6,033 nt of DNA, from the NCBI GenBank assembly GCA_913050205.1, contig CAJXAU010000116.1, positions 1 to 6,033 on the forward strand, given 5' to 3'. The notes below the pieces were generated by a model. That model was not told the DNA's origin. It did no database searches and saw only the letters and a program-made list of their open reading frames with translations. Positions within the stretch are counted from its first letter, which is position 1, and each line of letters opens with the position of its first letter. Origin of the DNA: an uncultured Verrucomicrobiota bacterium. GTDB lineage: Bacteria; Verrucomicrobiota; Verrucomicrobiia; Limisphaerales; UBA1096. Shown here one piece after another: positions 1-5,750 of this stretch. A program made the position numbers and the translations under genes.

Positions 1-271
1 CTGCCGTAAAGGCACCAGTCTTTTTGCCAAGTTCCTTGATGGCGTAATTACCGGCTGAGATCGATCCATGGACAAATCCTTCGCAACGGTAAAAGACCAA
101 CACTCGGCGATCCTTCTTGGTTTTGGCCAAAGCCTTGGCCGGCAAGGCTTCCTGTACCTTCGCTTTTTTGTCGTCGCTCAACGGCTTGATGCGATTCCGG
201 TCCCAAGCGGCTTCCACCACCGAAGTGGCGAATACACCGAGGGCCAACAGTGCAATTGTTGTTCGTTTCAT
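1..271 (-). CDS. ThuA-like secreted protein, N-terminal part (partial, runs off left edge)
   Basis: The frame opens with ATG at 271 and stays open to the left edge, giving 90 residues. Residues 1-21 (MKRTTIALLALGVFATSVVEA) look like a Sec signal peptide: a basic start, a hydrophobic core and a small-residue cleavage site. The mature part begins with a short charged linker. From about residue 55 comes a strand and turn, RRVLVFYRCEGFVHGSI, then a helix with ELGKKTGAF. This matches the start of the ThuA-like (trehalose-utilisation type, glutamine-amidotransferase-fold) domain as found in many secreted Planctomycetota and Verrucomicrobiota proteins. The family's real substrate is mostly unknown, and a sugar-related periplasmic role is an inference. 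No clear Shine-Dalgarno sequence precedes the ATG. The gap to the upstream gene's stop is 70 bases with no convincing terminator, so co-transcription is possible. The rest of the domain lies outside the window. Confidence 0.8.
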   Translation of the reverse strand, partial: MKRTTIALLALGVFATSVVEAAWDRNRIKPLSDDKKAKVQEALPAKALAKTKKDRRVLVFYRCEGFVHGSISAGNYAIKELGKKTGAFTA

Positions 272-341
272 TGGTGCAAAAATTGAACGGGCGAAAACTA
301 CGCCAAGCGAAACCGAATGTGTAGCCCTTTCGACAGAAAAG

Positions 342-1196
342 TCAGGGCAACGAGCGGGCTCCGCAACGGTCGCAAGGCAGCGTTTTGTCGGAGGGAACAA
401 CAAAGCCGACATCCTCGAGATCCTCGTCGAAACATTGCGTAAACACCGCCGCAAGAATGTGATGCGACGACGCTAACACCTGTGCTTCGCCGGGCTCCTC
501 GATAACCGCGAGTCGATCCTGAACATCCATCCGCAGCCCACGCGGAAACTTGGCCAATGTCTCCTCCAACTCTTCCTCCGTGCACGGCTTGAACAGGGTT
601 GCAAGGGACCGTACGTGTATGTGATTGAGATATCGCCGCGTGAATTCCGACACCATCCCAGGAGGCATCGAAGCAACGAATTTCATCTTCTCAATGCCGA
701 GGACCAGCGCATCAAACAGGCCAGTGGTCGCGCAGTCCGGGCACTTGGCCAAGCGACGTAAATTCTCAAGCACGATGGTCGCCTGCCGGCAAACCGGGCA
801 TCGCTCCGGCACATCGCCCACCTGTGGGATGCCAAGGCTTACGTCTCTTCGGATTTCCATGACCCACACCGGCCGGATAGTTCGGGCCAGCGCATCCGCC
901 TGATCCACATCGGCAATGTTTGCACGTAGGTCGGCATCGAGTCGGTCGCGATTGTAGCTGGAAAGGTTCTCTCGAACACGATTGCGCAACGATAACGGAG
1001 CCTGCTGTAAGAACACCCCGGCTGCCCCGTTTCGCATGACCTCGGTCATGACCTCCTGCAACTTGAGATCATCTAAATCGTCAAACATCTCGAACGACAG
1101 GAAGCGCTCCTCGACGCGCTTGGCCAAGGCGTCATCAGCACAATGGGGACAAAGCGGAAACGATTCCTGAAAATCAAATTCGGTGAACGTGGGCAT
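342..1196 (-). CDS. CxxC-rich (zinc-ribbon) protein with a FliG C-terminal-like region
   Basis: This is a 284-residue soluble protein with no signal peptide or membrane segment, so it is probably cytoplasmic. Four CxxC pairs are visible: C16/C19 (CPHC), C133/C136 (CPVC), C152/C155 (CPDC) and C275/C278 (CDRC). The two middle pairs are spaced like one zinc ribbon. The first and last may each stand alone or may pair with each other in the fold. Residues about 31-117 resemble the C-terminal domain of FliG: an FxxFDDLxDL-like start, then helices with EVMTEV, a 'LRNRVRENLS' helix, 'LDADLR', and 'ADVDQADALART' matching FliG's D-V-x-x-A-Q helix. Residues about 188-258 show a weaker helical pattern of the same kind. 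ATG at 1196 is chosen over an upstream TTG at 1223 because GGAG lies 9 bases before it and the TTG has no such site. The similarity to FliG is from memory of the family and the function is unknown. No flagellar gene is nearby. Confidence 0.8.
   Translation of the reverse strand: MPTFTEFDFQESFPLCPHCADDALAKRVEERFLSFEMFDDLDDLKLQEVMTEVMRNGAAGVFLQQAPLSLRNRVRENLSSYNRDRLDADLRANIADVDQADALARTIRPVWVMEIRRDVSLGIPQVGDVPERCPVCRQATIVLENLRRLAKCPDCATTGLFDALVLGIEKMKFVASMPPGMVSEFTRRYLNHIHVRSLATLFKPCTEEELEETLAKFPRGLRMDVQDRLAVIEEPGEAQVLASSHHILAAVFTQCFDEDLEDVGFVVPSDKTLPCDRCGARSLP
744..753. repeat. Iterated palindrome CTTGGCCAAG, copy in CxxC/FliG-like gene
   Basis: This is an exact 10-base palindrome, flanked by CG on the right only. 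It codes for LAK next to the zinc-ribbon cysteine C152. See the first finding for the whole family of copies. Confidence 0.8.
1119..1128. repeat. Iterated palindrome CTTGGCCAAG, copy near start of CxxC/FliG-like gene
   Basis: This is an exact 10-base copy with CG on its left flank. It codes for LAK in residues 24-26. Confidence 0.8.
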
Positions 1197-1205
1197 GGTG
1201 GTCTG

Positions 1206-1209
1206 CTCC
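1206..1209 (-). promoter_or_regulatory. Shine-Dalgarno site of the CxxC/FliG-like gene
   Basis: On the minus strand this reads GGAG and lies nine bases before the ATG at 1196. It is the clearest ribosome binding site in the window, and it decides the start in favour of 1196 over the in-frame TTG at 1223. Confidence 0.6.
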
Positions 1210-1279
1210 GGTGTGACGGCCAAAACTACTGTGTTTCAGGCGGCGAGCCAATACTGAGCAACTCACGGGCCAGACGCGT

Positions 1280-4200
1280 CTAATCAGTCTTTTTTGGCGT
1301 TTTGGGTGTGGGTTGACCGTCCGGCACCAATTCGTCAATTAACTTGAACGGAAGCTGAACCGGCACGAGCAACACCTTCGGGATATGTTTCAGTTCCATC
1401 TCCGGGTTGTTCAACGTCCCCGAAACATTGAATTTCAGCATCCGCTCGATCGGCGACAACGCCAGATTCAACACAGGGCCAAGTACCGGACCGATGACCC
1501 AAGTGTCGCGAAGCGCCTCGGCCACCACACCGGCGTTGCTTATCCGTCCATCGAAGTCCACGTCACCCGTGTATTGCAACCGTACCAACGGCGACTTCAG
1601 CTCGAGGTTTCGGCTCGTGACGATGCTGTCCACAATCTTAAAATCAGCCGTGCCCTCCGAAAATTTGCTGGCTCCAAGGCCAGGCGCCATTCGATCCAGC
1701 AACGGTGAAAACATTCCAAACAACGGTAGCTCCCAAAGGTACCCATCCCTCAGGGTTGCACTTGCTGTCCCATTCCAACTGGACCAATCATTCGAGATCG
1801 CCTTGATGTCGAGCACCCCGTCCACCTGCCCGCTCAGCCCGGAATCGCGCCCCAGTACGTCCGACATGAACCCGGTCAACTCCGTTTGCTTCGTCTCAAG
1901 ATGAAAGTCGATTGTGGCAGATCGGTTTTCATCAAAATCAGCGAAAAGATTCCCGCGCAATTCGCCCCCATAAAACTCGGATACCACATTGGTCAACATC
2001 AGCGTGTGCCCCTGCCAAATGATATCGCCATCAATGTCGAGTGTTTTGAATTTGCTGAACTGAAACGCACCGCCATCCACCTTGAATTTCAGGCCGGCCG
2101 GGTTCCTTCCGGGGCCGGTTTGCACCCAACCATTCACCACCGCGCTGGGCGGTTCATTGAATCGATACGGCTCAAATGCCCGGGCAGTTCTCGGCCCGAT
2201 GGCTTGCGTCACAGCCACAGGATCAAGCTTTCCCACCGCATTCGTCAGAGACAACCGCTTGGTATCGACATCGAAGCCAAGTGCCTCCAGCGTCGCCTTT
2301 CCCTCGGGGCGATGAAGCACGGCGTTCGTGGCGTGCAACACCCCATTGGTCAGCATCAATCCCGCGGTTAGACTGTCTACTTGTTGCGCACGAAACGTGA
2401 AATTCGTTGCCGCAACCGACGCGCGGAATCCGGTCAACTCCCGTTCGCGCCAGCGCCCCCAAATCTGTCCCTCGATGATCGGGGTCTGCTCAAAATCAAA
2501 GTAGGAAAACCCTTTTTTTTGTTTCTCATTTTCCATGGCAGGTTTGATCGCGTGAGGATCGATTGTGCTATGAAAGTCAAAGTGAAAATCCTGCGTCTCG
2601 GTGTGGGAACGCATCGCGAACCGCACCTCGCCCTCAGGCCGCTTGGCCACCAAGTTGGGCAGCGACCACGTCAGGTCTGCATAACCAAGGTCGCTCTCCA
2701 AGGCGTCCACCTGAATGCCGCGAAAGGTCACCGGCCCGGAGTTGACCTTCCCCTCGATCGTCATCGTGGGACGCACCTCCTTCCGCCAGTCCGGTTTTTT
2801 GTTCGTCCACGCCGGCAGTTTGGCCTTCACGGTGGCCTCGACGACCGGTGCCTCATCCCACTCGTATTGTCGGATCCATCGCTGCGCCTTCGGGGTCAGC
2901 AGGTCAATGATTTCGTGAAAGTCAAAATCAGTTCGGTTCGACGCCTTGGCCAAGCGTGTCACTACATCCAGCTCCGCAGAACCGGTTGCCCCACCTTCAA
3001 CAAATCGCGCCTCGTAATCCTTAATCTCCAACCGCGGAGCCTCCCAGAATCCATCGAGCGAAATCTCCTCAATCGACAGTTTTTTGCCGTCAACCAAGCG
3101 CTTGGCCAAGCCGTCGAACTCCATCCGATAAGGGGCCAAATAAGCCCAATACGCCCAGCTTTCATTCGGTTCAATTTCGGGCTCCATCCGCGTTACAGAT
3201 GCCCGTACTTCCGCCGACGCGATGCTCCCATTTGAGGCCTCCACGCGACCGAGATCCAGCACCACCGCGGCTCCCGTCGGGATGGGCTCGGCGACCGAGT
3301 TGGTCAACTGCGCCACACCTAGCTGCACGGATTCCACCTGCGTCTGGGCCAGAGTGAGCCGGTGTAAAACCCCGTTCAATTGGTGCGAAAAATACTCCGA
3401 TGAAGCATCCAGTTGTTTCGCGGTGCCCTCTAATGAACTACCCCTGAGCTTGAATTTCTCCAACTCAATCTCCCCCGCCGAAAGCTGATACTCAACCGTT
3501 GCCGGTAAAAGGTTCGTTCCCAATGCTGGTGACGATATTTCGCCCGTCAACTTTTCAAGATTGGCACGATCCGATACCAAGTCCGACACCTCAATTTTTC
3601 CAGTCAAGCGCTTCGCCCCCTCCTCCGCTAAATCGCTACTCAGCAGGTTTAACCTCAGTTCAAATTGCCCCAAGGTCACTGCCGGGGTTTTGACTCCTCC
3701 AGCCTCGATCGTGATACCACCCGACAATGTCTCCGGCGCAGTGGCGTCACCACTAATCGATAGTTGGATAACAGGCTGTTCGTTAATCCCGATTTCATGT
3801 CGGCGCTTCAACCACTCCGCCATCTGCACCTTGACGGGGCCAAGTGATTTCGAAAGTGAATCCGGTGTGATCGGCTTGGGATCTTTTGGCTTCGGTTCCC
3901 GTTCCGGTTTGCCCTTGATGCGATCGACCAATCCCCGCAACGCCAGCGCATTGGTCACATTCAGCGAGACGCCCATTTGAACGCCCAACATTTCACCCTC
4001 AAGTCCTTTCGTCGAAATGGTGCCGGCATTTCCCCAATGCAAATCCGCCTCCGGCCAGTTCACTGTCACCGGTGGCAGGTTGGTACCATCCGAAATCAGC
4101 GCAGCACCCAAGCCCAGCCCCTCCAGCCCCAACTCCTCCAGCGATGGTTCACCTGAAAGAAGTGCCCGGTAATCCAAACGAACGAACACGTCCTCCACAG

Positions 4201-4474
4201 CCAAGCTCAGTTTTCCTCTGGGATCCGCTTGGCCAAGCCTCAGCCGCTTGGCCTTCCACGCTCCATCCAGTTCCAGACGCACCCAGTCGAACTCCAGTTC
4301 GACCCCACGCTTGGCCAAGCGCTCCTGCAACTCGCGCTTGGCAAAACCGGGTAATCCAACCTGATTCAGATAACCCAGCCCGGCCCCTCCCAGCACAGCC
4401 ACAATGAGGCATAGCCAAAGCAAACGTCTCAACCATCGACGCTTGGGCTTGGGGGTTTTCGATTCTTTCGACAC
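1280..4474 (-). CDS. AsmA-like inner-membrane-anchored protein
   Basis: The protein has 1,064 residues from GTG at 4474. It starts with a lysine- and arginine-rich cytoplasmic tail (SKESKTPKPKRRWLRR), then one membrane helix at about residues 15-36, so the rest should face the periplasm. The long middle is beta-rich, with repeated short strands and few cysteines, as in AsmA/YhdP/TamB-type proteins. The C-terminal 250 residues carry the best family signal: strands with FYGGELRGNLFADF, a GxSGQVDGVLDI stretch, ASATLRDGYLWELPLFG, then FSEGTADFKIVDSIVTSRNLELKSP and TGDVDFDGRIS. These are typical of the AsmA-like C-terminal region. Related proteins are thought to move or shield lipids between the membranes, and applying that here is an inference. 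An in-frame GTG at 4543 would add 23 residues but would put a terminator hairpin inside the coding region, so 4474 is preferred. No strong Shine-Dalgarno is seen at either start. The tail is proline- and lysine-rich (QPTPKTPKKTD). Confidence 0.85.
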   Translation of the reverse strand: MSKESKTPKPKRRWLRRLLWLCLIVAVLGGAGLGYLNQVGLPGFAKRELQERLAKRGVELEFDWVRLELDGAWKAKRLRLGQADPRGKLSLAVEDVFVRLDYRALLSGEPSLEELGLEGLGLGAALISDGTNLPPVTVNWPEADLHWGNAGTISTKGLEGEMLGVQMGVSLNVTNALALRGLVDRIKGKPEREPKPKDPKPITPDSLSKSLGPVKVQMAEWLKRRHEIGINEQPVIQLSISGDATAPETLSGGITIEAGGVKTPAVTLGQFELRLNLLSSDLAEEGAKRLTGKIEVSDLVSDRANLEKLTGEISSPALGTNLLPATVEYQLSAGEIELEKFKLRGSSLEGTAKQLDASSEYFSHQLNGVLHRLTLAQTQVESVQLGVAQLTNSVAEPIPTGAAVVLDLGRVEASNGSIASAEVRASVTRMEPEIEPNESWAYWAYLAPYRMEFDGLAKRLVDGKKLSIEEISLDGFWEAPRLEIKDYEARFVEGGATGSAELDVVTRLAKASNRTDFDFHEIIDLLTPKAQRWIRQYEWDEAPVVEATVKAKLPAWTNKKPDWRKEVRPTMTIEGKVNSGPVTFRGIQVDALESDLGYADLTWSLPNLVAKRPEGEVRFAMRSHTETQDFHFDFHSTIDPHAIKPAMENEKQKKGFSYFDFEQTPIIEGQIWGRWRERELTGFRASVAATNFTFRAQQVDSLTAGLMLTNGVLHATNAVLHRPEGKATLEALGFDVDTKRLSLTNAVGKLDPVAVTQAIGPRTARAFEPYRFNEPPSAVVNGWVQTGPGRNPAGLKFKVDGGAFQFSKFKTLDIDGDIIWQGHTLMLTNVVSEFYGGELRGNLFADFDENRSATIDFHLETKQTELTGFMSDVLGRDSGLSGQVDGVLDIKAISNDWSSWNGTASATLRDGYLWELPLFGMFSPLLDRMAPGLGASKFSEGTADFKIVDSIVTSRNLELKSPLVRLQYTGDVDFDGRISNAGVVAEALRDTWVIGPVLGPVLNLALSPIERMLKFNVSGTLNNPEMELKHIPKVLLVPVQLPFKLIDELVPDGQPTPKTPKKTD
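2945..2954. repeat. Iterated palindrome CTTGGCCAAG, copy in AsmA-like gene
   Basis: This is an exact 10-base copy with CG on its right flank. It codes for LAK within VTRLAKAS. Confidence 0.8.
3094..3111. repeat. Compound palindrome, 18 bases, also present at 5678-5695
   Basis: Two overlapping palindromes, CCAAGCGCTTGG (3094-3105) and CTTGGCCAAG (3101-3110), share their middle. The same 18 bases occur exactly in the intergenic region at 5678-5695. Here they code for LAKRL in the AsmA-like protein. Confidence 0.8.
4228..4237. repeat. Iterated palindrome CTTGGCCAAG, out-of-usual-frame copy in AsmA-like gene
   Basis: This is an exact 10-base copy. Unlike the others it is read in a different codon phase, giving LGQ, which shows that the DNA sequence and not a peptide is conserved. 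Confidence 0.8.
4308..4321. repeat. Iterated palindrome, full 14-base copy in AsmA-like gene
   Basis: The sequence is CGCTTGGCCAAGCG, a perfect 14-base palindrome that codes for RLAKR shortly after the membrane helix. Confidence 0.85.
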
Positions 4475-4508
4475 TAACGAAGCGCCGATCTTACGGCAAA
4501 GGTCTGAC

Positions 4509-4540
4509 AAAAAAAACAGCGGAGCATTCAAACTCCACCG
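4509..4540 (-). terminator. Intrinsic terminator of the secreted-protein gene
   Basis: On the minus strand the arms CGGTGGAG (4540-4533) and CTCCGCTG (4524-4517) form eight pairs, two of them G-U, around an 8-base loop, followed at once by eight Ts (4516-4509). It begins 42 bases past the stop of the upstream gene at 4583. It argues that this gene and the AsmA-like gene are at least partly separate transcription units, or that the hairpin attenuates read-through. Confidence 0.65.
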
Positions 4541-4582
4541 CACAAGCCTAATACCACCACCGTTTCCAGTTGGTTACGGACG

Positions 4583-5338
4583 TTAATTGAGCTTTTGGAT
4601 CTCCGCCTGATTTTCCTTGAGAATGGCGTCCACTTTTTGAAGCACCAATTCGAACAACGCCATATCACGGGCGCTCATCCAGTGATCCACAACGGTGGGC
4701 AATGCCTTGACTGCGGCCCCAGCCTCCCCATCGGTGGCCGGGGCGGTCTTCTCCAATCCATCCGGAAAATCCTTGTCCTTTTCGAACATCAAAACCGATT
4801 TGCCCTCCGAGTCACGCATGAAGAGTAGCGGCAACTCGGTAAGCGTTACCACGTTGTTGGCCAAAGTCGCCACAGGCCACAACATCGTTGCAGGGAACGG
4901 GCGGCGCAATTGCGTCCCTGTTGGGCTGGCCGAACTGCCTTTTTGCCATGTTTTGAATTTGGCAAAGATATTCTGAATTGCGGTTCGGTCAGCACCGGCA
5001 AAACTTAAGTAGTTGGCATCGAACATTGGGCGTACGAACGAAATGGAAATGTGAACCACCGGCCCCTCTGTTTTGGAACGAATATCCGAAGAGGCCTTTT
5101 TTCGGGAGTCAACCACCCCAGCCGACACACCGAAATGCTTTATCGTTATAGTCAGTGCGTTCGAGGCTTGATATCGGTCATCTTTGCGGTACGAATCCTC
5201 ATACTCCTTCCGGGTTAGGAGGTCTTTGTCATCGGGCGCGACAAAAAACGTCGTCTCGCTCTCCAACTCCAATGACACCTGAGCACCCGCTGATTGGCTA
5301 CAAAACAGCAGCCAACCGAGTACCAGCATGGATTTCAT
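4583..5338 (-). CDS. Secreted protein of unknown family
   Basis: This is a 251-residue protein from ATG at 5338. Residues 1-20 (MKSMLVLGWLLFCSQSAGAQ) form a good Sec signal peptide, with cleavage likely after AGA or one residue later. The mature protein starts with beta-type sequence (VSLELESETTFFVAPDD), then a charged stretch with KEYEDSYRKDDRY, then alternating strands (ALTITIKHFGVSAGVV, GPVVHISISFVRP). A middle region has FAKFKTWQKGS and RRPFPATMLWPVATL. The last 25 residues form an acidic and basic helix (LVLQKVDAILKENQAEIQKL) with coiled-coil character. No known catalytic motif was recognised, and there are no mature-part cysteines. Alternative in-frame starts lie at 5353 (ATG) and 5377 (TTG). 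Starting at 5338 gives the cleanest signal peptide, but none has a clear Shine-Dalgarno. A terminator follows, so it is probably transcribed from a promoter in the intergenic stretch to its right. Confidence 0.75.
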   Translation of the reverse strand: MKSMLVLGWLLFCSQSAGAQVSLELESETTFFVAPDDKDLLTRKEYEDSYRKDDRYQASNALTITIKHFGVSAGVVDSRKKASSDIRSKTEGPVVHISISFVRPMFDANYLSFAGADRTAIQNIFAKFKTWQKGSSASPTGTQLRRPFPATMLWPVATLANNVVTLTELPLLFMRDSEGKSVLMFEKDKDFPDGLEKTAPATDGEAGAAVKALPTVVDHWMSARDMALFELVLQKVDAILKENQAEIQKLN

Positions 5339-5436
5339 TTTCAACACGCGCATGGAAACGAGCCAAACCCGTGCCAATGTGAATCAAAAGGTGAGGTAAT
5401 AGAAGTCGAAGAATGGCGGTAATCGCCTGAAAAAGT

Positions 5437-5507
5437 GACTGGGAGCGAGGCTTGCCGCCAACCGGAGGGAGTGGCGGACAACCGGAATGATTGCCTCGCC
5501 CCCAGTC
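5437..5507. repeat. Long inverted repeat with nested hairpin (possible dispersed element or structured RNA)
   Basis: Outer arms of 15 bases (5437-5451, GACTGGGAGCGAGGC, and 5493-5507) pair at 14 of 15 positions. Inside, CCGCCA (5455-5460) and TGGCGG (5472-5477) form a second stem. The octamer CAACCGGA occurs twice (5459-5466 and 5479-5486), 20 bases apart. On the minus strand the stem is followed by ACTTTTTC, a weak T-run. It could be a small palindromic repeat of the REP/MITE type or a structured leader. The pairing is seen directly and its identity is not known. Confidence 0.6.
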
Positions 5508-5616
5508 TTTCCCCAAAAGACGCCGTAGCAACCCGAAGAACGACGTCAGCCTGTACTTTAGCATCGGGAGTGCCATGTTATTTCGGGTCAAAAAACAGGA
5601 TTTATTGCCTGTTTTC

Positions 5617-5632
5617 TCGCTTGGCCAAGCGA
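5617..5632. repeat. Iterated palindrome, 16-base copy in intergenic DNA
   Basis: The sequence is TCGCTTGGCCAAGCGA, the longest perfect copy in the window. It lies outside any gene. Confidence 0.85.
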
Positions 5633-5647
5633 CGGGAGTGAAAAACA

Positions 5648-5666
5648 TTCACGCAAAGCGCGTGAA
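5648..5666. repeat. Short inverted repeat TTCACGC...GCGTGAA
   Basis: Seven-base perfect arms (5648-5654 and 5660-5666) flank a 5-base spacer. The decamer GTGAAAAACA also occurs directly repeated at 5638-5647 and 5662-5671. The whole lies between two copies of the CTTGGCCAAG palindrome. It may be an operator-like site or repeat debris. Confidence 0.45.
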
Positions 5667-5676
5667 AAACACGCAA

Positions 5677-5695
5677 GCCAAGCGCTTGGCCAAGC
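5677..5695. repeat. Compound palindrome beside the terminator
   Basis: GCCAAGCGCTTGGC (5677-5690, 14-base palindrome) overlaps CTTGGCCAAG (5685-5694). It starts three bases after the T-tract of the terminator at 5698 in transcription direction. Its 18-base part at 5678-5695 repeats 3094-3111. Confidence 0.8.
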
Positions 5696-5697
5696 AC

Positions 5698-5729
5698 AAA
5701 AAAACCGCCGGCTGCGAGGCCGGCGGTTT
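5698..5729 (-). terminator. Intrinsic terminator of the right-hand partial gene
   Basis: Perfect 11-base arms (AAACCGCCGGC at 5702-5712 and GCCGGCGGTTT at 5719-5729) enclose a 6-base loop. On the minus strand the stem runs into seven Ts (5704-5698). It starts 22 bases past the stop codon at 5751. It is the strongest terminator in the window. The plus-strand side has only a short T-run, so it acts mainly on the minus strand. Confidence 0.9.
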
Positions 5730-5750
5730 GTCAAATATTGGTGGCTTGGC

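Larger units (their letters stand above)
5339..5750. other. Intergenic region of about 400 bases, rich in palindromes
   Basis: No convincing gene lies here. An open frame on the minus strand (5298-5648) has arginine-, leucine- and proline-rich, low-information sequence and overlaps the signal peptide of the neighbouring gene. The stretch holds a terminator (5698-5729), two copies of the iterated CTTGGCCAAG palindrome, a short inverted repeat at 5648-5666, and a longer stem structure at 5437-5507. The promoter of the secreted-protein gene should lie between about 5354 and 5436, but no good -35/-10 pair was recognised. Confidence 0.6.

Noticed and set aside
1197..1223. TTG start at 1223 for the CxxC/FliG-like gene
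   Set aside because: No Shine-Dalgarno precedes it, while the ATG at 1196 has GGAG at a good distance.
1197..1279. Terminator between the AsmA-like and CxxC/FliG-like genes
   Set aside because: No stem followed by a T-run is visible in these 83 bases, so the two genes may be co-transcribed.
2381..3235. Long plus-strand open frame (284 codons) opposite the AsmA-like gene
   Set aside because: It is a shadow of the minus-strand gene. Its translation is rich in Arg, Pro and His with no domain-like pattern, and the minus-strand frame has clear family features.
4475..4543. 23-residue upstream extension of the AsmA-like protein from GTG at 4543
   Set aside because: The DNA forms a terminator hairpin with an eight-T tract that belongs to the preceding gene.
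5298..5648. Minus-strand open frame of 116 codons upstream of the secreted-protein gene
   Set aside because: It overlaps the signal-peptide region of the neighbouring gene in another frame, runs through the stem structure at 5437-5507 and has low-information sequence. I see no sign of a real protein.
3094..5695. CRISPR or tandem array formed by the CTTGGCCAAG copies
   Set aside because: Spacing is irregular (from tens of bases to over a kilobase), copies lie inside genes, and there are no uniform spacers or cas genes.
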